NCBI RefSeq assembly: GCF_003581425.1
Contig: NZ_QXTG01000001.1
Coordinates: 1,116,001-1,180,000 of the forward strand
Origin: Amnibacterium setariae
Lineage (GTDB): Bacteria; Actinomycetota; Actinomycetes; Actinomycetales; Microbacteriaceae
Direction of reading: 5' to 3'
Length of the DNA: 64,000 bases
The notes beneath the pieces were generated by a model. It ran no database searches. It was not told where the DNA came from and worked only from the letters and a program-made list of their open reading frames with translations. The first letter of the stretch is position 1, and each line of letters begins with the position of its first letter. Positions 15,455 to 24,779 of the stretch are shown here, in pieces. The translations under genes and the position numbers were made by a program.

Positions 15455-16059
15455 CGGGTCGCCCCGAGCCGCTCGCGGACGATCGCGTCGAAGACGCGGC
15501 AGAGCGCGTGCACGGCGACGAGCTGCGCCTCCTGCACGTTGGCGCCGACGCCGGGCAGCGTGAGGGCGTCGTCCGCCGCGGCGGCCAGCGGGTTCGGGCC
15601 GGGGCCCGTCATCGCCCAGACCGTGGCGCCGGCGTCGCGACCGGCCTCGGCGGCGCGCACGAGGTTCGCGCTGGTGCCGCTCGTCGACAGCAGGACGAGC
15701 ACGTCGCCGGGGCGGGCGTGCGCCGTCACCTGGCGGGCGAAGGACTCGGCGTACCCGTAGTCGTTCGCGATCGCGGTGAGGGCGGAGGTGTCCGCGTGGA
15801 GGCAGATCGCGCTGAAGGCGCGGCGGTCGCCGTCGAAGCGCCCGACGAACTCGGCCGTCAGGTGCTGCGCCTCCGCGGCCGAGCCGCCGTTGCCGGCGGC
15901 GAGCAGCCGGCCGCCGTCGAGCAGCCGGTCGGCGAGCAGGGTGCCCCACCGGGCGAGCCGCGGCGACTCCTCCCGCAGGGCCTCGATCGTGGCGCCCAGG
16001 GCGACGACGTGCCGCTCCGCGACGGCCGCGGGGGTGTCCCGGACCTCGGTCGTGGTCAT
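15451..16059 (-). CDS. gmhA: sedoheptulose 7-phosphate isomerase (GmhA-like)
   Basis: A 202-residue SIS-domain protein. [26 protein letters not shown] near residue 51 is the GmhA signature, including the EF(V)GR segment. [19 protein letters not shown] and [21 protein letters not shown] complete the SIS domain, and [20 protein letters not shown] matches the family C-terminus. It converts sedoheptulose 7-phosphate to glycero-manno-heptose 7-phosphate in the cytosol, the first step of NDP-heptose synthesis. Start at ATG 16059 with CAGGAG six bases upstream; the ATG overlaps the stop of the upstream GT4 gene. Confidence 0.92.
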   Translation of the reverse strand: MTTTEVRDTPAAVAERHVVALGATIEALREESPRLARWGTLLADRLLDGGRLLAAGNGGSAAEAQHLTAEFVGRFDGDRRAFSAICLHADTSALTAIANDYGYAESFARQVTAHARPGDVLVLLSTSGTSANLVRAAEAGRDAGATVWAMTGPGPNPLAAAADDALTLPGVGANVQEAQLVAVHALCRVFDAIVRERLGATR

Positions 16060-17303
16060 CGTTCTCCTGTCATGAGTCGCACCTGGTTGCGGGCTGCGAG
16101 GCGCTCGTAGACGCGCGTCGTGTCCGCTGCGATTCTCCGCCACGTGTAGCGGGAGGTCGCGCGCGCGCGTCCGGCGTCCCCGTAGCGACGGCGCAGCTCC
16201 GGGTCGGCGAGCATCGTCGTCACGGCCTCGGCGATCGCCTCGGGGTCGCGGGCCGGCACGTGGAGGCCGGTGACGTCCTCCACGACGGTGTCGATCAGGC
16301 CGCCGACGCCGGTGGCGATCACCGGGCGACCGCAGGCCATCGCCTCGAGCGGCACGATGCCGAACGGCTCGTACCAGGGCGCGCAGACGACGACGTCGGC
16401 GCTGCGGTACCAGGCGGGCAGCTCGTCGTGGCCCTTCCGGCCGGCCAGCACGACGCGGTCCTGCAGACCCTCGGCCTCGATGACGCGGCGCAGCCGCTCC
16501 GTCTCCGGCTCGGTCTCGAGGTGGTCCGCGTCGCCCGCGCCGCCGACGACGACGAGCTCGGCGTCGACCCCGGCCCGCACGAGCAGGCCGAGCGCCTCGA
16601 TCGCGTTGCCGACGCCCTTGCGCGGCACGAGCCGGCTGACGGTGAGGAGGCGGACGCGGTCGGTCCGCGGCGCGACGGGGCCCGTCGGCGTGAAGTGCGC
16701 GGTGTCGACGCCGCAGGGCACGACGGCGATCCGGGAGGACGGCACGCCGAACGCCTTGAGCTCGAACGCCTCGTCGGAGCAGGTCGCGACGACGAGGTCG
16801 GCGCGGCGGGCGACGCCGGGCTCGAGGAAGGCGCGCTCGGCGGGGGAGGTGTCCTTCGTGCCCTGCTGCCGCCGCTTGACGACGCCGAGGGCGTGGAACG
16901 TCTGCGCGACCGGCAGGTGGCCGCCGAGCGCGAGGTCGACCCGCTCGGCCGCGTCGAGGGCGGCGAGCCCGGACATCCAGAAGTGGCCGTGGACCACGTC
17001 GGGACGGTCGGCGGTCCAGGTCGCGGCGAGGAAGTCGGCGAACTCGCCCATGAGGGGCAGCAGCTCGTCCTTGGGCACCGGCGCGGCCGGGCCGGCGGGC
17101 ACGGGCACGACGGTGACGTTCGGCGCGAAGGGCACGCGGTCCGGCAGGTCCGGGTCGTCGCGGCGCGTGTAGACGTCGACCACGTGCCCGCGCGCACCGA
17201 GCGCGGTCGCCAGCGCGGCGACGTGGACGTTCTGCCCGCCCGCGTCGACGCCGCCGAGGGTGGCCAGCGGGCTCGCGTGCTCGGATACCAGTGCGATTCT
17301 CAT
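16056..17303 (-). CDS. family 4 glycosyltransferase (MshA-like)
   Basis: A 415-residue GT-B enzyme. [25 protein letters not shown] near residue 16 is the donor loop typical of MshA and sucrose-synthase-like GT4 enzymes. [10 protein letters not shown] follows near residue 106. [13 protein letters not shown] near residue 220, then [27 protein letters not shown] near residue 324, hold the EX7E-type motif. The resemblance to MshA (inositol-phosphate GlcNAc transferase of mycothiol synthesis) is general; the operon context argues for a glycan role instead. Four-base overlaps on both sides (ATGA). Confidence 0.88.
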   Translation of the reverse strand: MRIALVSEHASPLATLGGVDAGGQNVHVAALATALGARGHVVDVYTRRDDPDLPDRVPFAPNVTVVPVPAGPAAPVPKDELLPLMGEFADFLAATWTADRPDVVHGHFWMSGLAALDAAERVDLALGGHLPVAQTFHALGVVKRRQQGTKDTSPAERAFLEPGVARRADLVVATCSDEAFELKAFGVPSSRIAVVPCGVDTAHFTPTGPVAPRTDRVRLLTVSRLVPRKGVGNAIEALGLLVRAGVDAELVVVGGAGDADHLETEPETERLRRVIEAEGLQDRVVLAGRKGHDELPAWYRSADVVVCAPWYEPFGIVPLEAMACGRPVIATGVGGLIDTVVEDVTGLHVPARDPEAIAEAVTTMLADPELRRRYGDAGRARATSRYTWRRIAADTTRVYERLAARNQVRLMTGER

Positions 17304-18328
17304 CTCAGCCCTTCTCGCCGAGCAGTCGGGCCGGGCGCAATCCCTTGATTTCCCAGGTTCTTTCTGCGGGGTCCCCGTTCGAGGGCCGTTCCGAGCGCCT
17401 CGTCCCAGTCCGCGAGGAACCGGGCGAGGCCGTGCCGCTCGAGCGCGACCTCGCGGGCGACCCGGCCGCGGGCGACCGCCTCCTCGGGGTCGTCGAGCAG
17501 CCGGCGGGCGGCGCGGACGAGCTCGTCCACGTCCGCGGACACCGCGCCGGCCTCGGGCGGCACGGCGCGCGTCGCCTCCGTCGCCGCCAGCGCGATCACG
17601 GGCATCCCGAGCTGCATCGCCTCGATGAGCGAGAGCCCCAGCGAGGTCCAGCGGTGCGGGTGCAGGTAGGCGCGGCGCTCGGCGAGCGCGGGATGCATCT
17701 GCGCCGGCTTCACGTCGCCGAGGCCGGCGATCGCGGGGGAGCCCGGGAAGGCGCCGTCGAGCAGGTCGGTGCCCATGCCGAAGACCTCGACCGGGGCGAC
17801 GTCCGCGAACCGCGGCAGCAGGTCGGTGCCGGTCACGCGCCACCGCCGCACGGGCTCGTTGATCACCGCCGCGAGGCTCGGCCGCACGCCGGTGTAGCGC
17901 AGGCCGGGGTCGCGGACGCCGTGCTCGATCACGCGGGAGCGGGTCGCGCCGGTGTCCCACATCAGCGCGTTGAAGTGCGTGACGTGCACGAGGTCGAGGT
18001 CGGACCGGTCCGCCATCGGGTGCACGGAGACGGGCACGTCGCCCTTCGGCGTGTTGTGCTCGAGGTACACGGCCGGCAGGTCGACCCCGATGCGCCGCCC
18101 GGTCAGCCGCTCCGCCTCGGCGAGCTCCTCCGGCCGCTGCAGCACGACGACGTCCACGTCCTCCGCCGCGACGTCCTCGGGCGCCACCTCCCGGGCCGGC
18201 CAGTCCCGGCCGCCGAGGCCGAGGCCCCACCCGTCGCGCGCCGGGGTCGTGGGGAAGAGGTAGTCGTGGCCGCCGGCGACGAAGGCGTCGGTCCAGCCGC
18301 CGTGCACGTGCCAGAGCAGGATCTTCAT
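17300..18328 (-). CDS. GT-B glycosyltransferase
   Basis: A 342-residue protein beginning [26 protein letters not shown], with a GT-B-like second half: [33 protein letters not shown] near residue 222 is the GT4 acidic donor motif (E-A-M). A segment [12 protein letters not shown] near residue 108 is characteristic of a small group of actinobacterial transferases. No membrane helix. Stops and starts overlap neighbours by four bases. It sits between a GT9 and a GT4 gene in the heptose operon, so it probably adds one sugar to the same glycan. Donor not known. Confidence 0.8.
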   Translation of the reverse strand: MKILLWHVHGGWTDAFVAGGHDYLFPTTPARDGWGLGLGGRDWPAREVAPEDVAAEDVDVVVLQRPEELAEAERLTGRRIGVDLPAVYLEHNTPKGDVPVSVHPMADRSDLDLVHVTHFNALMWDTGATRSRVIEHGVRDPGLRYTGVRPSLAAVINEPVRRWRVTGTDLLPRFADVAPVEVFGMGTDLLDGAFPGSPAIAGLGDVKPAQMHPALAERRAYLHPHRWTSLGLSLIEAMQLGMPVIALAATEATRAVPPEAGAVSADVDELVRAARRLLDDPEEAVARGRVAREVALERHGLARFLADWDEALGTALERGPRRKNLGNQGIAPGPTARREGLR

Positions 18329-19341
18329 CGCGCGGCCTCCGCGAGTCGTTCGGCGGCGTCCGCGACGGCGGTCGCCGGCACGGAGGCGAGGCAGGGGTGC
18401 CCGGCGATCGGGCAGATCCGCGCCCGGGAGTCGCGGCAGGCCGCGTGCTGGTCGCCGAGCAGCTCGACCGGGACGCCCCACGGCGCCCAGCGCACGGCGG
18501 GGACGACGGGGGCGAAGAGGCTGACGATCGGGGTCCCGGCCGCGGCGGCGAGGTGCGCGGGGCCGGTGTTGCCGACGACGACCGCGTCGGCGTCGCGGAG
18601 CAGCGCGCCGAGCTCGGCGAGGCCGAGCGCGCCGCCGAGGTCGACGCCGCGCCGGCCGGCGACGGCGGCGGTCAGTTCGCGCTCGCCGGGGCCGCCCGTG
18701 ACGAGCACGCGGTGCCCGCGGGCGGCGAGCTCCTCCACGACCTCGGCGCAGCGGTCGGCGGGGTACGCCCGCGCCGGCACGGCCGCGCCGGGGTGGACGA
18801 CGAGGTACGGGCCGTCGCCCGCGGCGGCCGGACGCTCCGGCAGCAGCGCGTCGAGGCGGCCGTCGTCGCCCTCGGGCAGCGGGAAGCCGGCGGCCTCCGC
18901 GATGCGCAGCGCGCGGACGGGCTCGGGCAGGTCCTCCGGCAGGGTCTCGCCGGGGATGAGCCGGACGTCGAGCAGGCCGCCCGCCGCGTCGACCGAGGCG
19001 CCGCTGATGCGGCGGACGCCCGCGAGGCGGAGGAGGAGGGCGAGCGGCAGCGGCGACTGGTGGAAGGAGGTCAGGACGACCGCCTCCTCGACGCCGGTCT
19101 CGGCGACGATCCGCGCGACCTCCGCGACGAGGTCCGCGTCGACCGCGCGGTCGGTCGGGGTGATCCAGGGCGCGGCGAGCACGCGGACCTCGGCGACGCC
19201 CGGCAGCAGCCGGCCGGCCGGGGCGCCCTGCGGGCCCGCGAGCAGGACGACCTCGGCGGCCGCGGCGACCGCGCGGATCGCGGGTCCGCTCACCAGCACG
19301 TCGCCCATGCTGTCCATGCGGGCGACGAGCACCCGCCTCAC
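18325..19341 (-). CDS. GT9 heptosyltransferase-like glycosyltransferase
   Basis: A 338-residue GT9 enzyme. [23 protein letters not shown] at the N-terminus is the family signature. [38 protein letters not shown] and [30 protein letters not shown] are the two donor-site blocks. Cysteines at the C-terminus ([23 protein letters not shown]) match a common GT9 tail in which Cys residues cluster. The GTG start overlaps the GmhB-like stop (GTGA). It probably transfers a heptose to an unknown acceptor. Confidence 0.87.
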   Translation of the reverse strand: MRRVLVARMDSMGDVLVSGPAIRAVAAAAEVVLLAGPQGAPAGRLLPGVAEVRVLAAPWITPTDRAVDADLVAEVARIVAETGVEEAVVLTSFHQSPLPLALLLRLAGVRRISGASVDAAGGLLDVRLIPGETLPEDLPEPVRALRIAEAAGFPLPEGDDGRLDALLPERPAAAGDGPYLVVHPGAAVPARAYPADRCAEVVEELAARGHRVLVTGGPGERELTAAVAGRRGVDLGGALGLAELGALLRDADAVVVGNTGPAHLAAAAGTPIVSLFAPVVPAVRWAPWGVPVELLGDQHAACRDSRARICPIAGHPCLASVPATAVADAAERLAEAAR

Positions 19342-19871
19342 GCGGCGTCCCCGGCGAGCGCGATGCGCACCGCTGTCCCGAGGTCGGGCGCGACCGCGCC
19401 CGCTGCCGCCACCTCCTCGTGCCGCGTCGTGGGGGTGGGGACGAGGACGGCGGTGCCGCCGGCGGCGTGGGCCGCTCCGACGTCCGCGCCGATGTCGCCG
19501 ATGACGACGGTGCGCGCCGGGTCGACGCCGAGCGCCGCCGCGGCCCGCAGCACCATCCCGGGCGCGGGCTTGCGGCAGTCGCAGCCGTCCTCGGGGCCGT
19601 GGGGGCAGACCTGCCAGGTGTCGAAGCCGCCGAAGAGCGCGTCCACGCGCGCGTTGACGGCGTCGACCTGCTCGCGCGTCAGGAGGCCCCGGGCGATCCC
19701 GGACTGGTTCGAGACCACGCCGATCGGCAGGCCCGCGGCGCGGACGGCGGCGACCGCGTCGATCGCGCCCGGCATGGGGGCGACCAGCTCCGGGTCCCCG
19801 TTGTACGGCACGTCGACGACGAGGGTGCCGTCGCGGTCGAACAGCACCGCCGCAGGAGTTCCGGAGGTCAT
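19338..19871 (-). CDS. gmhB: HAD phosphatase, GmhB-like (heptose bisphosphate phosphatase)
   Basis: A 177-residue HAD enzyme. LFDRDGTLVVDVPYNGDPELVAPMPGA is motif I with the nucleophile DxD, VVSNQSGIARG is motif II (Ser), and CPHGPEDGCDCRKPAPGMV near residue 90 carries the four-Cys/His zinc loop seen in GmhB. IGDIGADVGAAHAAGG is motif IV. It removes the 7-phosphate from heptose 1,7-bisphosphate. First gene of the minus-strand heptose operon. The ATG at 19871 begins near the family start but lacks a clear Shine-Dalgarno. A TTG at 19922 with AGGAG four bases upstream would add 17 unrelated residues and remains possible. Confidence 0.88.
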   Translation of the reverse strand: MTSGTPAAVLFDRDGTLVVDVPYNGDPELVAPMPGAIDAVAAVRAAGLPIGVVSNQSGIARGLLTREQVDAVNARVDALFGGFDTWQVCPHGPEDGCDCRKPAPGMVLRAAAALGVDPARTVVIGDIGADVGAAHAAGGTAVLVPTPTTRHEEVAAAGAVAPDLGTAVRIALAGDAA

Positions 19872-19955
19872 CAGGGGTATTGCTATCGGTTCGGCGCGTG
19901 CCGTTCCTGAGAGTCCACTCAACGGACTCCTACCTCATCCTGGGAGGATGGGGGC

Positions 19956-20900
19956 GTGTCGGAGGTGGACAGGGGGGCGGACGCGCCCCTCGCGATCGCC
20001 CTCCGGGCGCTCCAGCTCGGGGATCTGCTCGTCGCCGTGCCCGCGCTGAAGGCCCTCCGCGCCGCCCTGCCGGCGCACCGGCTGCTGCTCGCCACGTCAC
20101 CCGGTCTGGGGCCGGTGGTCGACCTCGTCCCGGCGGTCGACGGCCTCGTGCCGACGCGCGGCCTGGACCGGCCGCTGCCCTTCGCGCCCGGCGAGGTCGA
20201 CGTGGCGGTGAACCTGCACGGTGGCGGACCGGAGTCCGCCGCGCTCGTCGACGCGCTCGGCGCCCGGGTCGTCGTGCGGCATGCGATCCGGTCCGGGGAG
20301 CCCGGTCCGCGCTGGGTCGAGGCGCTGCACGAGCGCGTCCGATGGGTCCGGCTGGTCGCCGCGGCGGGGATGCCGGGGGATCCGCACGACGTCCGCATCG
20401 CGCGGTCCGCCACGCCGTCGCCCGCGCCGGCCGCGGCGGTCGTCCACGTCGGTGCCGCCTTCGCGTCCCGGCAGTGGCCCGTCGACCGGTTCGCCGCCGT
20501 CGCCGCCGCGCTCGCGGCCCGCGGGCGCGAGGTCGTCTTCAGCGGCAGCGCCGCCGAGCGGCCCCGCGCGCTCGAGGTCGCCCGCCTCGCGGGGCTGCCG
20601 GAGTCGCGGGTGCTCGCGGGCGCCACGACGCTCGACGCCTTCGTCGCCCTGATCGCGGACGCGGGCCTCGTCGTCACGGCCGACACGGGCGCCGGGCACC
20701 TCGCCTCCGCCTACGGCACGCCCTCCGTGGTGCTGTTCGGTCCCGTCGGACCCGAGCGGTGGGGCCCGCCGCCGGGGCCGCACGTCGCGCTCACCCACCC
20801 GGCCCTCCGTGCCGGCGACGCCTTCGCCGGCGCCCCCGACCCCGCGCTCGCGGCCGTCACCGCCGCGGAGGTGCTCGCGGCGGTCGACCGTCTGCCCTGA
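19956..20900 (+). CDS. GT9 heptosyltransferase-like glycosyltransferase
   Basis: A 314-residue GT9 enzyme, the third in the region. LRALQLGDLLVAVPALKALRAALP is the N-terminal signature. VAVNLHGGGPESA, VVHVGAAFASRQWPVDRFAAVAAAL and LVVTADTGAGHLASAYGTPSVVLFGPVGPERWGPP are the donor and acceptor blocks. It lacks the Cys-rich C-terminal tail of the other two. Divergent from the gmhB operon with under 90 bases between starts, so the two directions probably share a regulatory region. GTG start with GGGAGGA upstream. Confidence 0.87.
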   Translation: MSEVDRGADAPLAIALRALQLGDLLVAVPALKALRAALPAHRLLLATSPGLGPVVDLVPAVDGLVPTRGLDRPLPFAPGEVDVAVNLHGGGPESAALVDALGARVVVRHAIRSGEPGPRWVEALHERVRWVRLVAAAGMPGDPHDVRIARSATPSPAPAAAVVHVGAAFASRQWPVDRFAAVAAALAARGREVVFSGSAAERPRALEVARLAGLPESRVLAGATTLDAFVALIADAGLVVTADTGAGHLASAYGTPSVVLFGPVGPERWGPPPGPHVALTHPALRAGDAFAGAPDPALAAVTAAEVLAAVDRLP

Positions 20901-20926
20901 CCCGGTCCGGACCGGACCCGCCGGGG

Positions 20927-22129
20927 TCAGCGCGCGGCGAGCACGTCCGCCAGCGCCGGGGCGAGGTCGCCGGCGCCGACCACCTCGATCGCGTCGAGGC
21001 CCTGCCACGCGGCCGCGTCGCGCAGCACCGGCGCGAGCCGGGCGGCGGTCTCCGACGGCGGCGACGGCGCGGACGGCTCCGCCCAGGCCGCCTGCACGAG
21101 CAGCCGGCCCGCCTGGCGGTCCGACTTCAGGTCGACCCGGCCGACGAGGCGGTCGTCCACCAGGGCGGGCAGGACGTAGTAGCCGTGCTCGCGCTGCGCG
21201 GCGGGCGTGTAGATCGAGATCCGGTAGTGGAAGCCGAACAGGCGGAGGATGCGGTCCCGCTGCCAGACCACCGGGTCGAACGGCGAGAGCAGCGCTGCGG
21301 CGCGCAGCCGGGCCGGGGGTGCCGCGTCGACGTGGCGCCACGCGAGCAGCGGCCGCCCGTCGGCACGGGTCCAGCCCGGCACCTCGACGGGCACCAGCTC
21401 CCCGGCGTCCTCCAGCTCCCGCGCCGCGACGAGCGTCTCGTCCGAGCGCAGCCGGTGGTAGTCCGCGAGGTCGGGCAGCGCCGCGACGCCGTGCGCGACC
21501 GCCGCGCGCCGCACCAGCTCCCGGACGGCGACCGGCGCCGGGACCCGCTGGACGGGGCCGCCGAGCACCTGCTCGGGCAGCCCGTACCGGCGCTCGAAGC
21601 CGCGGCGACCCGCGCTCACGAGGTCGCCGGTCCGGAACAGCAGCTCGAGCACGCGCTTCGTGTCCGACCAGCCCCACCACGGCCCCTGCCGCACGCTCGG
21701 ATGCTCCTCGACCTCGCTCGCGGCGATCGGGCCGCGGTCCGCGATCTCCGCCAGCAGCGCGCCCGCGAGGTCGGCGTGCGCAGCGATCGCGTCGCCGTGC
21801 TTCGCGCGGAACCGGTCCATGCGGAAGGCGAAGAGCTCGAGGTCCGCCTTCGGCACGGACGCGGCCTCGTGCGCCCAGTACTCGACGCGATCGCCGGCGG
21901 GGTCGAACAGCATCCGGTCGAGCAGGCCGCGGTCGTACGGGCCGAGGCGCGCGAAGACCGGCAGGTGGTGGCTGCGCTCGAACACGTTGACCGAGTCGAT
22001 CTGCAGCAGCCGCAGCCGGTGCAGCACCGTCTCGATCCGGGCGCGCCCGGCCGTCGGCGGGTGCGCCCGGCCGAAGCCCTGCGCCGCGAGCGCGATGCGC
22101 CGCGCCTCCCGCGGGGTCAGCCGGTCCAC
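20927..22129 (-). CDS. winged-helix DNA glycosylase, YcaQ/AlkX family
   Basis: A 400-residue HTH_42 protein (PF06224). TVLHRLRLLQIDSVNVFERSHHLPVFARLGPYD near residue 30 contains the Q-hydrophobic-D motif (QID), the catalytic motif of the AlkX/YcaQ interstrand-crosslink glycosylases. GPWWGWSDTKRVLELLFRTGDL near residue 155 and LLSPFDPVVWQRDRILRLFGFHYRISIYTP near residue 285 are other family hallmarks. The family unhooks alkylated crosslinks in DNA. The GTG at 22129 has TACGGT six bases upstream (leaderless), divergent from the permease at 22208. Confidence 0.85.
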   Translation of the reverse strand: MDRLTPREARRIALAAQGFGRAHPPTAGRARIETVLHRLRLLQIDSVNVFERSHHLPVFARLGPYDRGLLDRMLFDPAGDRVEYWAHEAASVPKADLELFAFRMDRFRAKHGDAIAAHADLAGALLAEIADRGPIAASEVEEHPSVRQGPWWGWSDTKRVLELLFRTGDLVSAGRRGFERRYGLPEQVLGGPVQRVPAPVAVRELVRRAAVAHGVAALPDLADYHRLRSDETLVAARELEDAGELVPVEVPGWTRADGRPLLAWRHVDAAPPARLRAAALLSPFDPVVWQRDRILRLFGFHYRISIYTPAAQREHGYYVLPALVDDRLVGRVDLKSDRQAGRLLVQAAWAEPSAPSPPSETAARLAPVLRDAAAWQGLDAIEVVGAGDLAPALADVLAAR

Positions 22130-22135
22130 GCTCGA

Positions 22136-22201
22136 ACCGTAGCGGGGGCCGCGGACGGGCGCCGCGAGCAGTCCAGCGGGCGTGCAGCGGCTCCCTAGAC
22201 T
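22136..22201. promoter_or_regulatory. divergent leaderless promoters (ycaQ-like / AI-2E transporter)
   Basis: Minus strand: TACGGT (22136-22141) six bases before the GTG at 22129. Plus strand: TAGACT (22196-22201) six bases before the ATG at 22208. Neither start has a Shine-Dalgarno in the gap. Confidence 0.6.
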
Positions 22202-22207
22202 CGCGGG

Positions 22208-23410
22208 ATGGCCAGGCGATCGGATCCCTCGGAGGACGCGGAGGACGCCGTCGCGCGCGCCGTCCCGGTGGCCGTGCGCATCGCGGGCGCCTGGTCGTGG
22301 CCGATCGTCGGGCTGCTGATCCTCGTCGCCGTGGCGATCTTCGTCGTGATCCAGCTCCACGTCGTCGTGGTGCCCGTGCTCGTCGCGATCCTCATCACCG
22401 GCCTCATCAACCCGGTGAAGGCGCGGCTCGTCGCCCACCGCTGGCCGAAGGGGCTCGCGGTCGCCGTCACCTTCCTCGGCCTGCTCGTCGTCGTCGCCGC
22501 GCTCATCACGCTCGTCGTGCTGACGGTGCGCTCGGGCTTCGACGACATCCAGAGCCGCACCGCGACCGCCTACCGCTCGTTCCTCGGCTTCCTCAGCAGC
22601 GGCCCGTTCAGCATCTCCGAGTCGGACCTGCAGAACGCGATCGACTCCGCGACGAAGTGGGTGCAGCAGAACGGGTCGACCATCGCGTCCGGCGCGCTGA
22701 CGGGCGCGTCGACGGTCGGCGACATCGCGGTCGGCCTGGTGCTGTCGCTGTTCCTGACCCTGTTCTTCCTGATCGACGGCGCCGGCATCTGGCGATGGGT
22801 CGTGCGCCTCGCCCCGAAGCGGGCCCGCGCCGCGGTCGACGGCGGCGCCCGCGCGGCCTGGATCTCGATCGGCTCCTACGCGCGCGTGCAGATCGTCGTC
22901 GCGCTGATCGACGCGATCGGGATCGGGCTCGTCGCCCTGATCCTCGGGCTGCCGTTCGTCGTGCCGATCGCGGTGCTCGTGTTCCTCGCGGCGTTCATTC
23001 CGTTCGTCGGCGCGATCGTCACGGGCGGGTTCGCGGTGCTCGTCGCGCTCGTCTACGCGGGCCCGATCCCGGCCGTCGTGATGCTCGCCGGCGTCATCGG
23101 CGTGAACCAGCTCGAGTCGCACGTGCTGCAGCCGCTGCTCATGGGCACCGCGGTGCGCCTGCACCCGGTCGCGGTCGTGCTCGTCGTGAGCTCGGGCTCG
23201 ATCATCGCCGGCATCGGCGGCGCGGTCTTCGCCGTGCCGATCGCCGCCGCGGTCAACTCGGCCGTGAAGTACGTCGCCGGCGGCGCCTGGAAGGGCGATC
23301 CGCCGCCGCCCACCGACCCGCTGCCGCGCGAGCCGGAGCAGGGCGGGCGCGCCGCCCGCCGCCGCCGCAAGCGCGCCGCCGACCCCGAGGACGTGACCAC
23401 CGTTGCCTGA
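22208..23410 (+). CDS. AI-2E family transporter (PerM/YhhQ-like)
   Basis: A 400-residue membrane protein of the AI-2E/PerM family. Hydrophobic pairs lie at residues 30-65 and 80-110, followed by a soluble segment (about 110-175) and a C-terminal block of helices from 175 to 355. GLPFVVPIAVLVFLAAFIPFVGAIVTGGFAVLVAL and NQLESHVLQPLLMGTAVRLHPVAVVLVV are the family signatures. The tail is Pro/Arg rich and cytoplasmic. Substrate not known (the family includes Na/H antiporters as well as AI-2 exporters). The stop overlaps the TTG start of the threonine deaminase gene. Confidence 0.88.
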   Translation: MARRSDPSEDAEDAVARAVPVAVRIAGAWSWPIVGLLILVAVAIFVVIQLHVVVVPVLVAILITGLINPVKARLVAHRWPKGLAVAVTFLGLLVVVAALITLVVLTVRSGFDDIQSRTATAYRSFLGFLSSGPFSISESDLQNAIDSATKWVQQNGSTIASGALTGASTVGDIAVGLVLSLFLTLFFLIDGAGIWRWVVRLAPKRARAAVDGGARAAWISIGSYARVQIVVALIDAIGIGLVALILGLPFVVPIAVLVFLAAFIPFVGAIVTGGFAVLVALVYAGPIPAVVMLAGVIGVNQLESHVLQPLLMGTAVRLHPVAVVLVVSSGSIIAGIGGAVFAVPIAAAVNSAVKYVAGGAWKGDPPPPTDPLPREPEQGGRAARRRRKRAADPEDVTTVA

Positions 23411-24689
23411 CGCGGAGAGCACGATCGCGACCACGCCGGCAGCGGCCGCCGCGATCACCGACACGACCGATGCGCCGGTGGCGCCGTCGATCGAGCGCAT
23501 CCGGGACGCGGCCCGCTTCCTCGCCCCGGTCGCGGCGCGGACGCCGATGGAGCACTCCCGCTTCCTCGCCTCCATCACCGGCTCGGCCGTGCACCTGAAG
23601 TGCGAGAACCTGCAGCGCACCGGCTCCTACAAGATCCGCGGCGCCTCCTACCGGCTCTCCCGGCTCAGCCCGGAGGAGCGGGCGCGCGGCGTCGTCGCCG
23701 CCTCCGCCGGCAACCACGCCCAGGGCGTCGCCTTCGCGGCGCGCGAGCTCGGCATCGCGGCGACGATCTTCATGCCGAACGGCGTCGCCCTGCCGAAGCT
23801 CGAGGCGACCCGCGACTACGGCGCCCGGGTCGAGCTCGTCGGCGACGTCGTCGACGAGGCGCTCGCGGCCGCGAAGCGGTACGCGGAGGAGACCGGAGCG
23901 GTCTTCATCCCGCCGTTCGACCATCCGGACGTGATCGCCGGGCAGGGCACCGTCGGGCTCGAGATCCTCGAGGACGTGCCCGAGGTGCGCACCATCGTCG
24001 TCCCGATCGGCGGCGGCGGCCTGATCGCGGGCGTCGCGGCCGCGGTCAAGCAGCTCGCGCCGCACGTGCGGATCATCGGCGTGCAGGCGGAGAACGCCGC
24101 CGCCTTCCCCACGTCGCTCGAGGCGGGCGAGGTCCGGACCGTCGCGACCCGGCCGACGATCGCCGACGGCATCGCGGTCGGCACCCCGGGCCGCCTCACC
24201 TTCCAGATCGTGCGGGACCTCGTCGACGACGTCGTGACCGTGTCGGACGACGAGACCGCGAGCGCGATGCTCGTGCTGCTCGAGCGCGCCAAGCTCGTCG
24301 TCGAGCCCGCGGGCGCGGTCGGCGTCGCCGCGATCCTCTCCGGGCGGATCCCGGACCCGGGCAGCACCGTCGCGGTGCTCTCCGGCGGCAACATCGACCC
24401 GCTGATGATGGAGCGGGTGATCAGCCGCGGCCTCGTCGCCTCCGACCGCTACATGACCCTCCGGATCGGCCTGCCCGACCGGCCGGGCCAGCTCGCCGTC
24501 GTCTCGTCGGTGATCGCGGAGGCGAACGCGAACGTCGTCGAGGTGCTGCACACGCGGCACGGCACCGGCACGCAGATCAGCGAGGTCCAGATCGACATCA
24601 GCGTCGAGACCCGCGGCAAGGCGCACCAGGCCGCGCTGCTGGAGCGCCTCCGGTCCGCCGGCTTCGCCCCCCAGGTCGTCGAGGCCTGA
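23403..24689 (+). CDS. ilvA: threonine ammonia-lyase with ACT domain
   Basis: A 428-residue PLP enzyme. LKCENLQRTGSYKIRGASYRL near residue 67 has the Schiff-base Lys; SAGNHAQGVAFAAREL and VVPIGGGGLIAGVAAAVKQL are the PLP-phosphate and glycine loops. Residues about 345-425 (YMTLRIGLPDRPGQLAVVSSVIAEANANVVEVLHTR) form a single ACT regulatory domain. It deaminates threonine to 2-oxobutanoate; the biosynthetic or catabolic role cannot be told. TTG start overlapping the upstream stop, with GAGGA upstream. The N-terminal 35 residues are a low-complexity extension. Confidence 0.93.
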   Translation: MPDAESTIATTPAAAAAITDTTDAPVAPSIERIRDAARFLAPVAARTPMEHSRFLASITGSAVHLKCENLQRTGSYKIRGASYRLSRLSPEERARGVVAASAGNHAQGVAFAARELGIAATIFMPNGVALPKLEATRDYGARVELVGDVVDEALAAAKRYAEETGAVFIPPFDHPDVIAGQGTVGLEILEDVPEVRTIVVPIGGGGLIAGVAAAVKQLAPHVRIIGVQAENAAAFPTSLEAGEVRTVATRPTIADGIAVGTPGRLTFQIVRDLVDDVVTVSDDETASAMLVLLERAKLVVEPAGAVGVAAILSGRIPDPGSTVAVLSGGNIDPLMMERVISRGLVASDRYMTLRIGLPDRPGQLAVVSSVIAEANANVVEVLHTRHGTGTQISEVQIDISVETRGKAHQAALLERLRSAGFAPQVVEA

Positions 24690-24701
24690 GCGCGCGGGCT
24701 G

Positions 24702-24740
24702 CGGTCTCGAGGCTCGCCGGCGCTCGCACCTCGACCAGCG
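24702..24740. repeat. further copy of the intergenic palindromic repeat
   Basis: GCGGTCTCGAGGCTCGCCGG followed by CGCTCGCACCTCGACCAGCG, the same unit as the cluster at 11531-11740, placed between ilvA and greA. An inverse half copy (GGTCGAGGTGCG) follows at about 24753-24764. Confidence 0.8.
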
Positions 24741-24779
24741 GGGGCTCCCGACGGTCGAGGTGCGTCGTGCGGCGCCGGA

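Noticed and set aside
16056-17303. Calling the GT4 enzyme MshA (mycothiol)
   Set aside because: Similarity is general GT4, and the gene is embedded in a heptose operon; no inositol-specific evidence.
19872-19922. TTG start at 19922 for gmhB
   Set aside because: It has a good Shine-Dalgarno but would add 17 residues without family resemblance; kept only as an alternative.
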